Positions 38,501 through 47,600 of a stretch of 64,000 nt of DNA are shown here, one piece after another. The position numbers and the translations under genes are program-made. The notes beneath the pieces were generated by a model that was not told the origin of the DNA, did not search any database, and saw only the letters and a program-made list of their open reading frames with translations. The stretch is from Haliclystus octoradiatus (taxonomy: Eukaryota; Cnidaria; Staurozoa; Stauromedusae; Haliclystidae), in the NCBI GenBank assembly GCA_916610825.1, contig OU744447.1:29338561-29402560 (forward strand), in the 5' to 3' direction. Position 1 is the stretch's first letter. Each line of letters starts with the position of its first letter.

Positions 38501-41500
38501 TATCACTGAAATACAATCAGAGTCAGATGACATTGTCTGGCTTAAACTTAATAAAACATTCTTTGCATTTGAAAAGGATTTATATATAGGTTTTTTGTAC
38601 ATCAGCCCCCACGTTTCATCTGTGGACACTATTCATAAGTCCCATGTTTTTGATATTCTCCAACGTGAACTTATAAACATCCCATGCGATTGTGACGTGG
38701 TTCTTGGGGGTGACTTTAACGCGCGAATAGGCAACGCCCAAGATTTTATCGAAAATGACGAAGATATTTTTTTCGATTTACCATCATCATACGAGCTAGA
38801 TTTTGATATTGTTTCTAGAAAATCACGAGACGACACTCGGAATGAATATTGCAGACATTTGATTGATATATGTACAAGTAACCAGCTAAGAATTCTAAAT
38901 GGTAGACTGAAAGGAGATGAAAATGGAGAAATGACCTTTTGTAACGCTAAAGGATCGAGCGTGGTAGATTTTGTACTGGCATCTGAAAAATTATATCTGA
39001 ATGACCAGCATATCCTCAAATCACTTTCTGTTGACCAAGAAGGTTTAATCTATTCTGATCATTGTGCACTGCATCTCAGTTTAACTATTGACAGTATCAT
39101 ACCAAAGAATACAGTTAATCCTGATATCTTTACTAATACCAGGCCGTCTCGCTATATTTGGTCGCATGATAGAGTATCAGAGTATAGTGCAAAATTTGAC
39201 CAACTAAAAGTTAGACAGACCCTTCAAGAACTTGAATCGAATATTATCGAAAACGAAGACGACCTCAATAACTTCATAACTACTATAACTGATACATTAA
39301 CTTTCTCGTGTGATGGCATTTTCAGGCTAAAATCATTCAGCAAACAGATTTCCAAAAGGCAACCCAAAGCAAATTGGTATACAAAAACATGTTCAGGAAT
39401 AAAATCCCAGCTAAACAACATTATTCGGTTATTAAAAGTCAATCCAAGCAACCCTTACCTACGCGGACGTCTCTTCAAAATGCGTAAAGCTTACAAAACC
39501 GAGATAATAAAATCGAAGCAAAATTACAAGGCAACAGTTTTAAATGAAATTAATAATGCTATGTATACCAACAGAAGTAGATTTTGGGAACTTATAAATA
39601 AAAATCTGAAAACACAATCGTCAAACGAAAAAATGCCAAACCCTGAAGATTTACTTCTGCATTTTAAAAAATTACACGAAGATACTCTAACCGTCGATGA
39701 TTCAACTAGCGAAGCATCAATGCCATTACGAGTACCATCATCACCAAGCCTTCTCGATTTTCACGACAGTTCAAATTTAAATCTACCCATAACGGAAGAT
39801 GAAATTCTGACGTCTTTAAAACTTTTGAAAATTCGAAAATCTCCAGGAACTGATGGTGTCCTATCAGAGATGATTCATTGTACGATTGATAAATTTCTAA
39901 AAATATACAAAAAACTTTTCAACAACATTTTACAATGCGGTATTTTCCCTCTGGCTTGGAAAGAATCTATGATCTTACCAATTCACAAATCTGGTGACTT
40001 ACTCGACCCTTCTAATTATAGAGGAATAAGCTTAACAAGTATCCTTGGTAAACTTTTCTGTATCGTTCTTAATGAAAGACTAAACAATTTTTTGGAAACA
40101 AACAAATTAATTCACCCAACCCAAGGAGGTTTCCAAGAAAATCGCCGAACAACCGACCATTTATTCTGCTTAAAAACAATCGTTGCAAAATATACAAAAA
40201 ACCATCAAAAGCTATATGCCTGCTTCATTGACCTAAAAAAAGCGTTTGATTCTGTTTGCCAAAAGAGGCTCCTACAAAAACTAGAGCAACTCAATATCAC
40301 TGGCAAGTTTTATGACATGATCAAAAGTTTGTACTCTGACAATTCTGCATTCATTATCCATAACAAAAGGCTAACCAAAGCAATCACACCAAACATTGGA
40401 GTAAGGCAAGGCTGCATACTTAGCCCAAATCTCTTTAATATCTTTGTAAATGACCTTGCCAAAACCATCACATGTAATTCCTCTGATCCTATTATCTTGC
40501 TAGATCAACCATTAAACTGTCTGATGTTTGCAGACGACATTGTTCTTTTTTCTTCCACCCCACAAGGGCTTCAAAACTGTATTAATATAACTTCCCAATA
40601 TTGTTCCAAATGGAAACTAAATGTCAACCACGACAAGTCAAAATGTATCGTGTTTTCCAAATTACAACCATCGGGACCTTCGCACAATTTTTATATAGAC
40701 GGGAAACAACTTACTTACACTGATAGTTATAAATATCTTGGATTCACATTCCATAGATCATGCAAGCAGATTTTTGGTATAAAAGAGTTATGTAAAAAAG
40801 GTGAAAAGGCCTGGAACATGAGCAGGCGCTCGTTGAAGGGATCCCCCACGAACTACGTTGCTATCCATCATACGCTATATAATACCGTTGTTAAACCAAT
40901 TCTCCTCTATGCTTCCGACATTTGGGGAGACACTATAACTAATGAAGAGAACAACATACTTGAAGCACTGCAAAGAAAAATCATGCGCCAAATGCTGAGC
41001 GTAAAGGGAAATACGAACACCCTAGCAGTAAGAGGAGATCTAGGCATTGCACCACTGCAGATAGACATTAAAGTCACTGTATTGAAGTACTTGCTACGAC
41101 TGATCAACTCCGATCGAAGCACGATTATATATAAATCCTTTTCTGAGCAAATGCTCGATAACTCGCCAACATCTTGGCTAGGGAAAGCTAAATCCTTTCT
41201 GTCAGAAGTCAACATAGACCTTTCATTACTACTATCCAAAGATACTGCTAGTAAATGGAGTAAAAAAAAATTAATCAATACAATCAAAGAAGAGCTAATT
41301 GATAAATATTCTGAAAAATTTAAAAACTTAATCACTAACAGCCTAAACAGATCCAATCAATTAAATTTTTATGCAAATATTTATGAAAATTTTGAATTTC
41401 AAAGTTACCTACTAATACCAAATGCCTCCGCTAGGCGTGCAATAACTAAACTACGAACTAGTGCACATAAACTCGGGGTTCAGACTGGTAGATACTTTGA

Positions 41501-41899
41501 CATTCCATACCCAGAACGAACATGTAAATTTTGTGATGAAAACTATATTGACGATGAAGTGCACCTTCTGTTTCAATGCATTGATAATAACGATCTACGC
41601 GATCAATTTTTCAAAATAGCTGAAGAAGTATATACAAACTTCAGACAGATTGACACCAAAGAACAGTTAAAGGTTTTGTTTACCAAAGCATCATCCCAAA
41701 TCACAAGAAGACTTGGGATATTTATCTCGAAGTCATTAAAAAAGCGACTTTCTGAAAGTCAAGTTGATGATATTATCTAGCCTGTAGTCATGTAAATAAT
41801 TTAATTGAATATGTATAAATAAGAATACATCTTACAAACCTGTCACACATCCTGTATTTATTTTGGATATATTGACAATAAATGAAACAAACAAACAAA

Positions 41900-41933
<34 letters not shown>

Positions 41934-42192
41934 TATTCAGAACCTTTAAGTTATACAAACTTTTTTTCAAAGGACTGATAACTAAATAAATAAATAACCA
42001 TGAGTCAAAAATCATAAAATGTCCTTGAGCTACCCTTGATCTAGCCACGACCAAAAATGAGACTTACGTTGCATCAAAGTGAGGCACTGTAGCACATGGT
42101 GTATACACTTTTGGAGGCCAATAGTAATTAGCATTAACGCCAATGCAACAGATATAGAGCGAGAAAATAACAAAGAATTTGACCACTGACAT
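32333..42192 (-). CDS. Secreted protein with CBM2-like and CBM14 (chitin-binding) domains, complete, 5 exons
   Basis: Exons (minus) are 42192-42068, 34357-34179, 33449-33318, 32945-32895 and 32604-32333. All are GT-AG and in phase, giving 252 aa. Residues 1-21 are a signal peptide (MSVVKFFVIFSLYICC, then a small-residue cleavage site). Residues about 45-145 (KSWALMVCFDEPVCVTSAWS, LKKKVGARIRFTFLS) have the alternating pattern and Trp spacing of a CBM2-type beta-sandwich; this call is tentative. Residues 171-219 form a peritrophin-A/CBM14 knot with Cys at 171, 181, 187, 198, 211 and 219 (spacing 9, 5, 10, 12, 7). A Tyr-rich Cys tail follows. The likely role is binding extracellular polysaccharide (chitin, possibly cellulose). 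Intron 1 is about 7.7 kb because it carries the nested transposons. Confidence 0.85.
33605..33661. repeat. 24-bp stem hairpin in intron 2
   Basis: The left arm (33605-33628) and the complement of the right arm (33638-33661) share TTAGCCTG..GCAGACCCAAATC with two mismatches; the loop is 9 nt. It lies in intron 2 of the secreted-protein gene. It could be a tiny MITE or a small-RNA precursor. Nothing in the sequence decides between these. Confidence 0.7.
34551..34790. repeat. Three tandem copies of an 80-bp unit
   Basis: Units 34551-34630, 34631-34710 and 34711-34790 all begin ATTATAACCGAATTACTACT. Only one difference was seen (ATGCCTAAC in unit 2, ATGTCTAAC in units 1 and 3), so the expansion is recent. 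It sits in intron 1, about 190 bp from exon 2. Confidence 0.92.
35500..35583. repeat. Adjacent (CAT)n and (GGAC)n microsatellites
   Basis: About 50 bp of CAT repeats is followed directly by about eight GGAC units (35552-35583). A second CAT array, 41908-41939, lies immediately beyond the LINE's 3' tail. The two CAT arrays are probably the split halves, or the target duplication, of one microsatellite. Confidence 0.9.
35737..37953 (+). CDS. LINE ORF1 protein with coiled coil and SGNH-hydrolase-like domain
   Basis: 738 aa. After an N-terminal region of unknown fold, residues about 275-315 form a coiled coil (LWRALRNLQIHVYNLEEENS). Residues about 350-530 resemble an SGNH/GDSL esterase: GDSHLRH (block I), HIGSNDIH (block III) and a C-terminal YTNEHGTKLL with the His of block V. 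Esterase domains are known in ORF1 proteins of CR1-type LINEs, where they are thought to act with nucleic acid or membranes. The last 200 residues are Gln/Asn/Pro-rich and disordered. No CCHC zinc knuckle was seen. Confidence 0.88.
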   Translation: MAVKSGRSLKVLNEFENTKLDSSTCITTSIKASYRNDILHTARFNTTDVKIWIEATINYFNDINILSTRKPTKLEDKTVLSFFAPKSTLGKQKKLLTINFFSTGTIMCSGEELESFIDQHFLKINDSIITEKPQENLQNDKKGVFKQVTGALSMQNNSDTETEIDDGSQGVLTDNSSSPSEMTLGCPGPSDKVISTNDSMNYKLILEPSNNSTFDTIILDSAGEHEQLSPNIMLKRGESLGHTNQSTTVPERKQIIGISKITDKKSIVVADTDPISPNEDLWRALRNLQIHVYNLEEENSVLKAKVDSIEKRLSSSTNAVKVARDNIPNNNIIENRNSKTIQQSKGEYSRTQNETQDLLIIGDSHLRHINPKRISKSADAKKIVCQGMATHKFISEIEDIGKTKDQYKHIILHIGSNDIHSQHLDVSLTDHKRVIETAKRLFPHAKLHLSSVLPKTDNQKTNEAIEVFNNEMETFCRGTNINYINHTKTFTIVKDGQSKLNPKLYLPDKTYTNEHGTKLLATNFIRNFHKIETTTSEAKEFQTFTNTNSSNKSVMYQTTVQTQQTNPPLLTNKPVNTNNDVTENIQIQEERKNKDERNMYNTPYNGGRDMAYNTGNFNIQQNHPQQNQYHLQPQMRPIHANHNQQNQQIGTNMSVGPGMPSAYSQPPRNPPPLLGPYQNHNTREMMPPYGGINLPHYNNFAPPLMTMPLNQQYYIPMSTQKQWNDTLFYPQNQMHRCY
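38235..41780 (+). CDS. LINE ORF2 protein: AP-like endonuclease and reverse transcriptase
   Basis: 1181 aa. Residues 1-245 form an exonuclease/endonuclease/phosphatase fold: WNVNGLGSK (Asn), LCETWL (Glu), GGDFNARIG (Asp/Asn) and SDHCALHLSL (Asp-His). Residues about 510-800 form the RT: SPGTDGVLSE, YRGISLTSILGKL, GGFQENRRTTDH, ACFIDLKKAFDSV (motif A Asp intact), GVRQGCILSPNLFNIFVND and LMFADDIVLFSS (ADD). Near the C-terminus RTCKFCDENYIDDEVHLLFQC gives a CCHC finger. The protein would nick the target and prime cDNA synthesis on it. Confidence 0.95.
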   Translation: MITKSKNLNITFWNVNGLGSKFENPDFLNIFQNEIIFLCETWLNNNKTYDIPLKNQYTANFKNRSKKSKNNLRNSGGIITLIKHDIKCGITEIQSESDDIVWLKLNKTFFAFEKDLYIGFLYISPHVSSVDTIHKSHVFDILQRELINIPCDCDVVLGGDFNARIGNAQDFIENDEDIFFDLPSSYELDFDIVSRKSRDDTRNEYCRHLIDICTSNQLRILNGRLKGDENGEMTFCNAKGSSVVDFVLASEKLYLNDQHILKSLSVDQEGLIYSDHCALHLSLTIDSIIPKNTVNPDIFTNTRPSRYIWSHDRVSEYSAKFDQLKVRQTLQELESNIIENEDDLNNFITTITDTLTFSCDGIFRLKSFSKQISKRQPKANWYTKTCSGIKSQLNNIIRLLKVNPSNPYLRGRLFKMRKAYKTEIIKSKQNYKATVLNEINNAMYTNRSRFWELINKNLKTQSSNEKMPNPEDLLLHFKKLHEDTLTVDDSTSEASMPLRVPSSPSLLDFHDSSNLNLPITEDEILTSLKLLKIRKSPGTDGVLSEMIHCTIDKFLKIYKKLFNNILQCGIFPLAWKESMILPIHKSGDLLDPSNYRGISLTSILGKLFCIVLNERLNNFLETNKLIHPTQGGFQENRRTTDHLFCLKTIVAKYTKNHQKLYACFIDLKKAFDSVCQKRLLQKLEQLNITGKFYDMIKSLYSDNSAFIIHNKRLTKAITPNIGVRQGCILSPNLFNIFVNDLAKTITCNSSDPIILLDQPLNCLMFADDIVLFSSTPQGLQNCINITSQYCSKWKLNVNHDKSKCIVFSKLQPSGPSHNFYIDGKQLTYTDSYKYLGFTFHRSCKQIFGIKELCKKGEKAWNMSRRSLKGSPTNYVAIHHTLYNTVVKPILLYASDIWGDTITNEENNILEALQRKIMRQMLSVKGNTNTLAVRGDLGIAPLQIDIKVTVLKYLLRLINSDRSTIIYKSFSEQMLDNSPTSWLGKAKSFLSEVNIDLSLLLSKDTASKWSKKKLINTIKEELIDKYSEKFKNLITNSLNRSNQLNFYANIYENFEFQSYLLIPNASARRAITKLRTSAHKLGVQTGRYFDIPYPERTCKFCDENYIDDEVHLLFQCIDNNDLRDQFFKIAEEVYTNFRQIDTKEQLKVLFTKASSQITRRLGIFISKSLKKRLSESQVDDII

Positions 42193-44614
42193 AATGATTC
42201 AATCACCTATATGAAAATAATATGACAAATCAATCATCAAAATAAATTTTCATTTCCACAATTACAAGTATTAAAGTTATGTCTATATTATTGAATATAA
42301 AATACCAAAGCTTGCATTGGCGTTCCGATTGGTCGAATGGGTTTTAATATATTCCCCTCTATTCAATTTTCATGCATATTGGAAACACTTTAATAGTGAT
42401 TACAATATTCATATGACATTGTCGCAGAAAACTTGAAGTATGCATTCTATAATCATAAGATACAATATATTCTAATGAAATTAAATATATGATACACAGC
42501 TTCATCGTGCATGACATACCTTGAAATACCGTTTATTAGTACCGTTGATCTTTTACTCCAATTTCTTGTATGATGTTCTTCCTTCTTGACTGTGTTAGTC
42601 GACTGATGTTTTAGTTTAGTTTTACTGATTTTATACAGAAACCGAAACATCTTTTTCTTGCTCACGGCAAATGACTCATTCTAGCATAAAAATTCCATCA
42701 TTTGAATACCCCTTTTGAAAATTTGCCAATGTTTCATTTTAATTAACCTCAATTAGTCTATACACGTGTCTTTGAAGAATTTATGTGATACAACCCACTC
42801 TGTAATACCATCATAATGCTAGCACTGTTGGGTGTATATGTAATCGAAACACAAAACCCCTATATGCATATTAATATTATATAGTATATTTTCAATGACC
42901 TTAAAATAAAAATTATCTTTGGAAGAACATTAATACTCAACAATACTCAAACCAAATACCGCTATAATAACAGTTCAATGTTGTGAAAGAGGCAATGTTA
43001 TACTGTCTGTATTGTATTTTACATTTCTAATTAACTTTTTTGTCTTATTGTTTTCATTGAATACAATCGATTCGATATACAATAGATTAATGATCTTTGT
43101 TTTTAAAAACAGAACAATCGTCTACCTTTTGATATTCATTACTGTTGAGTTATTACTGTGGATTCTGCTGAAAGCTAATTACATAGACAACAGCTGGAAA
43201 GGAAAGCTGAAGGTTACACATTTTTATGATCACCTTTTTAGTACATGTGGACGGAGGTGTGGAGCAATGAATTAAATAACATTTCTTGCCAAGATTAGTG
43301 ATTATGCTTGAAGAGTATTTTTATTATTTAGTTTAGTTAATATAACATTGAAAACTTTATATCACATGATCATGATCTCGCATAAGGATAATGATTGAGT
43401 CAAAGAAAACACATTCTTAATTTCTGTTACATAAGTTTAACGCCGCAGTAACAGACTTAAGTTACAGAAATTAAGAATGTGTTTTCTTTGACTCAGTCAC
43501 CATCCTTATGTATTACAGCTCTGCCAATGTCTAATCACTATCACATCATTCTGACGATATGTAAATCTATCTTTATTATTATATCACATGATCTTATAAT
43601 GTGCAATATCATAATACTGTATAGTGTGATGATCTTATCTTTTTGCAGCATGCTCATTTTTTTTACTAAAACTTCTGCAATATGCTAGGCATCGTGCTCT
43701 TTATCGAGGGCGTAAATTGCGAGAATGTAAGTTATAGATTTTCAGCCCTATTGTTCTTATCTTTATATACTATATTTCTTCGTTGTTCCGGGAAAAGAAA
43801 GCAAAACGACGTTGCTTCATGTCCTGCTTGGATTATTTCTTGTTATGGTACGTTAAACGTTGGTCTTGCGGAGACGTCATTCGAAGTCATTAGAAATTGT
43901 GCACTGATTGTTCGAATTTGCATCAAACGTGATACGTCTCTTCGGAATGTAAATAAAAATTCCAAGAATAATAATAAAGAAATAGCCACTAGCACATCAG
44001 ACATATAACTATTGGAAGAATTTAGCCAGACGTATATAACACTACAATGAACAATAAGAAGAATTCAGCCAGGAGCATTTAAACAGCCCCGCTTGAAGAA
44101 TCATACTGATTCCACAATGTGACTCATCTATAGTTCAACGTATAATCCGCACATATTTGACCAGGGCTGTCCCCTGGGCTGTCAAGAGGTGGGAGGTTAA
44201 GCGTGGCTATTCCTGCAACAGACCTCTAAGGAACGAAGGTGTATCTGAATTCGAATTCCTCCATAGGGATCCATTCGAATCTTCATGTATTACATTCCAG
44301 ATTCCAGATTGAAAATATTTTACATCTTAAAAATCAAAGAAAACAGTGTTCTTGCATATTTCAAAGAAGCCCCTTATAAAAAGGGTTAGCCAGTAACCCA
44401 CATTATTACAAGATAGCTGGATGATTTACGAGTAATAATCAAGGGATGAGCAAACATACAATGGAATGAAACGTTTGAAAATACAAAGAAATTATTTTAT
44501 AAGAAAATTCAAGATACAAAATATGTAACAAATTCAAAATACTTGACTAAAAACTTTACCATTTCAAATCAATTGTATAAAAAAATTGATTCTATTATAA
44601 TTATTATCATCCTA
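42193..44614. other. Intergenic stretch between secreted-protein and phosphatase genes
   Basis: Promoter region of the secreted-protein gene on one side and the 3' flank of the phosphatase gene on the other. Open frames of 60-110 codons (for example 43682-44008, plus strand) show no motif I recognise. The long inverted repeat at 43381-43510 is listed separately. Confidence 0.45.
43381..43510. repeat. Long hairpin/foldback repeat with 58-nt arms
   Basis: Left arm about 43381-43440, right arm about 43450-43510, central GCCGC loop. The arms share CATAAGGAT and GAGTCAAAGAAAACACATTC and differ at only a few sites. No terminal duplication was found. It could be a foldback element or a source of double-stranded RNA. 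Confidence 0.88.
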
Positions 44615-47600
44615 TTAATTTTTTTTCGATTTTCCATCTTTTGTTCGTAATTTAATGAGACCATTTTTTATTTTCACATCCAAATCTTTTAATACTTCAC
44701 GTACAAACCATCGTGATATTTTGATACAAAGCCTAAAAATGAAAGTTAGAAACCATTGACTGCTAAACCGCTAAACTCAGCCATTCACTGTCAATTATCA
44801 ATGTTAACAGTGGCACTACAGTCCTGCACGAATTAAGATAGTAAAGTCCATTTGAATTAGTCTAGACTACTTCCAATTGTTTTAAAGGCATAAAATTGAC
44901 CGGCGACATTTGCGGTCTTCGAAATGGCATTCATTCTCCAACTTAAAGCCCGCAAAGCGCGATGGTCACTTGTATGCCTTTAAAGACTGCGATTAGATTA
45001 GTACAACAGTAGTATTCCCTGGTAAGCAGCCATTTCACGATACAAAAAGAATTTAGAGAATCAAGATACACCAATTTTCAAATTATACTATTAGGGGCGA
45101 TCGAGCAAGACATCATTAAACGGCATGGAATGGCAGGGGTATTTTTGAACGGGAGTGTATGCTTTCGAGTACAATATTGGAATGGGATCTCAAATCATGG
45201 GGCTAGAATGTCATATAGAAAACATGGTTTCTATTGATTTCGAATGGGTTCATCATAACGACAATTATAATGATGTCTCCACTTACCATACTGAGAACAG
45301 AGCAACCAGAATTGCACCAATGACAACAGAACACCAAAACACTCGCTTCCAGTACCAATTTGGCTGCTCAATAGCAGGAGGACAACGACTGGGGTAGCGA
45401 CGCTAAATGTAAAAATATGCTTTAGTACAACCAAAAGTAAGCTCATCATCAATGGTAACCTTACGCCTACATAAAAGTCATCATCCTATTTAGTATAGCT
45501 CGCATCCTGATTGAGCTGAAATTTGGGATTCAGACGTCTCAAAAAGAGGACAAAATGAACTACATCCGTCTCAAAAATAAGATAATTATCATGTATGTTT
45601 ATCCAATGGTTTGTACAGCATTATGCAAGAGATGCAGCTGAGAATTCAAAAACCTACAAGACAGTCTACTGTATCAAACCCTGTAACAGCAGGCACCTGT
45701 CTATAATGGCCAAATCAGTAATGATATAAATGGCATTATTTAGCAATGACCGTCCATAGGCTCAATCTAATCAGGATTTGTAGTTTACTGTTTTAGAAAC
45801 GTTTCATGGTATGTATAGGATGCAGTGAAAATAGGGTAAGGTATGGAAGGTATGGTACAATTGAAACCAATATCAAGATCTACTAAATTTCTAAAATTTT
45901 AATAATTTTCTACTAAAAGTTTCACGCTTTTGGCGATCATTAAGCAATCGATTATCAATTGCTTGATGATTGACAAAGGCGTGAAATTATTAGTAGCAAA
46001 ATATGCATGAAGGTCTTAAATGTTTGTGTTTATTGTCATTATTGTATGTTTATATATTCCTTAACTTACTCTTTCCAAGTCATCAAGTGATATTGCAACG
46101 GTTGACACTATGCCATCCACAGAATGGATTTCAAAATATATATGAACCTATATAAATACAGAATAATATATAGATAAATGATATTTAATGAGGTTATCAA
46201 TATGATTTATATGTTCTATAGTATTACACTGTAAAACAGTTCCTTTCAAAAGCCCATCTGATTAGAAACGAGGTTATGATTTGGATATTTGTAATATTTA
46301 TAATTAAAAGAAATATAGATGGGAAACAATGATGAGGCAAAGCGTTTTCTGTGATAACGAAATAGGTTTTGCCTTGTTATTGTTACTAATCTATTTATGC
46401 TCTGTTTATAATAGTACAATTGATTATTACTTTGAGAAATTTATAAAGGGGATTAATAATCGCTATGATCTTAATCCAATCTGGATGCAACAAACGAGAT
46501 TATGGATTCAGATCTTTGCAAGAAAGATTTGCACAATTAGTCCTGTAGGAACAGTGTTATTGTTTTCCATTTGCAACTTAAAGAAACAACACTCTTGCCA
46601 TATGGAAACTATTCTAAACATGAGCGAATAAATGTAAAGAAAATAAGTTTACCAGCAAAATTGAAACATTTTGCCTATATTTAGATCCTTCTTTGTCAAT
46701 CTGAGGAGTGTTCAGGTACCAAATTAAAAATGAACATTAACGATCAGAAATCAGAATGTAGAAATCTGCCCATGCAGACAATATTTCTATACTGTTATTC
46801 TTACTCATATATTTACTGTTTCACTGATTCCATGCAGAACGTAACACCCTATCGAAGATGCCGATATCACTTTCTTACTGATTCTAATGCTATAGGAGTC
46901 TTAACAGAAATCATTGCAGATTGTCATTGATATTCATATAAAGATAATACATATAACTACATATACATAATTTGTATTCTTTCCACCCACCGGGGAATTC
47001 CAGTCTATTCGTAGAATACCAAAATTATTTTTTGTTATGACATTTGAAATTCTAAAACAAGATGCAACAACCTTCCTACCAAAAGTAAAATTTAAATAAT
47101 TAGCAATTCATAAAGACAAGATTGGAAACATATCACATGGGTTATTACACTGAATGTATGGAACAAGTATATGATAAGTTTTTTTTCATTTATTACTCAA
47201 ATACATAAGATATTTGATGATTTTAATTCACTAACATTATTGAGTTTGATCATAGTATAGTTCTTTGAGGTTTTCAGTGACCTTTCAAGCTCCCAACAGG
47301 GGAATGTAGCCCCATGTCACTTATTTTTGATAGAGTTATGCTTTGCAGTTTCCTTTTATAGAGATCAGGAGATCAGTAGCTTTCTGGTTGTGAAATTTCT
47401 ATATATCTAATTTTGCAGGAAAATATTGGTCAGTAAGAAACATGGTTAAACACACTACCAACACCAAAACCATGAAAATGTCACGAAAGTGTTGTGAAAA
47501 CACCATGAAAATGTAAAAAAGTGAAAACCATAATTTTTTAAACCATGAGAACATCCATATTCACGATATTAAAATGTGAAAATGCCATGAAGACACAATG

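Larger units (their letters stand above)
35585..41907 (+). mobile_element. Full-length, apparently intact LINE with two ORFs
   Basis: Non-LTR retrotransposon: about 150 bp of 5' sequence (the exact 5' end is uncertain; the GGAC repeats may belong to it), ORF1 35737-37953, a 281-bp spacer, ORF2 38235-41780, and a short 3' UTR with an AATAAA at about 41878 and a tail of AAAC units. It lies between CAT arrays inside another transposon and opposite in strand to the host gene. Both ORFs are free of stops and frameshifts and the catalytic motifs are present, so recent insertion and possible activity are likely. The esterase-bearing ORF1 and ORF2 layout fit the CR1/L2 group; the clade is not certain. 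Confidence 0.93.
35143..42052. mobile_element. Mutator-like TIR/foldback element, 9-bp TSD, interrupted by a LINE
   Basis: Terminal repeats of about 50 bp: GGTCGTGGCTAGATCAGGGG on the left and, reversed, GGTCGTGGCTAGATCAAGGG on the right, continuing into CTCAAGGACATTTT. The exact 9-bp duplication AAAAATGAG flanks both ends (35134-35142, 42053-42061). Just inside the left TIR a second inverted pair (about 35190-35290 and 35393-35502, sharing TTCAACCGATTT) makes a long hairpin. A (CAT)n array follows, and the LINE sits in it. Without the LINE the element would be about 0.5 kb and non-coding. It lies in intron 1 of the secreted-protein gene. The right duplication begins at intron base 7, so the GTAAGT donor is preserved. 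Confidence 0.85.

Noticed and set aside
43682-44008. 108-codon plus-strand frame
   Set aside because: Composition is ordinary for AT-rich chance frames, with no recognisable domain or neighbouring exons. Kept only as part of the intergenic note.
45231-45452. 73-codon minus frame with a hydrophobic run (LLLLSSQIG)
   Set aside because: It is a shadow frame of the PhoD-like exon 45402-45287, whose true frame reads RRYPSRCPPAIE and joins both neighbours in phase.
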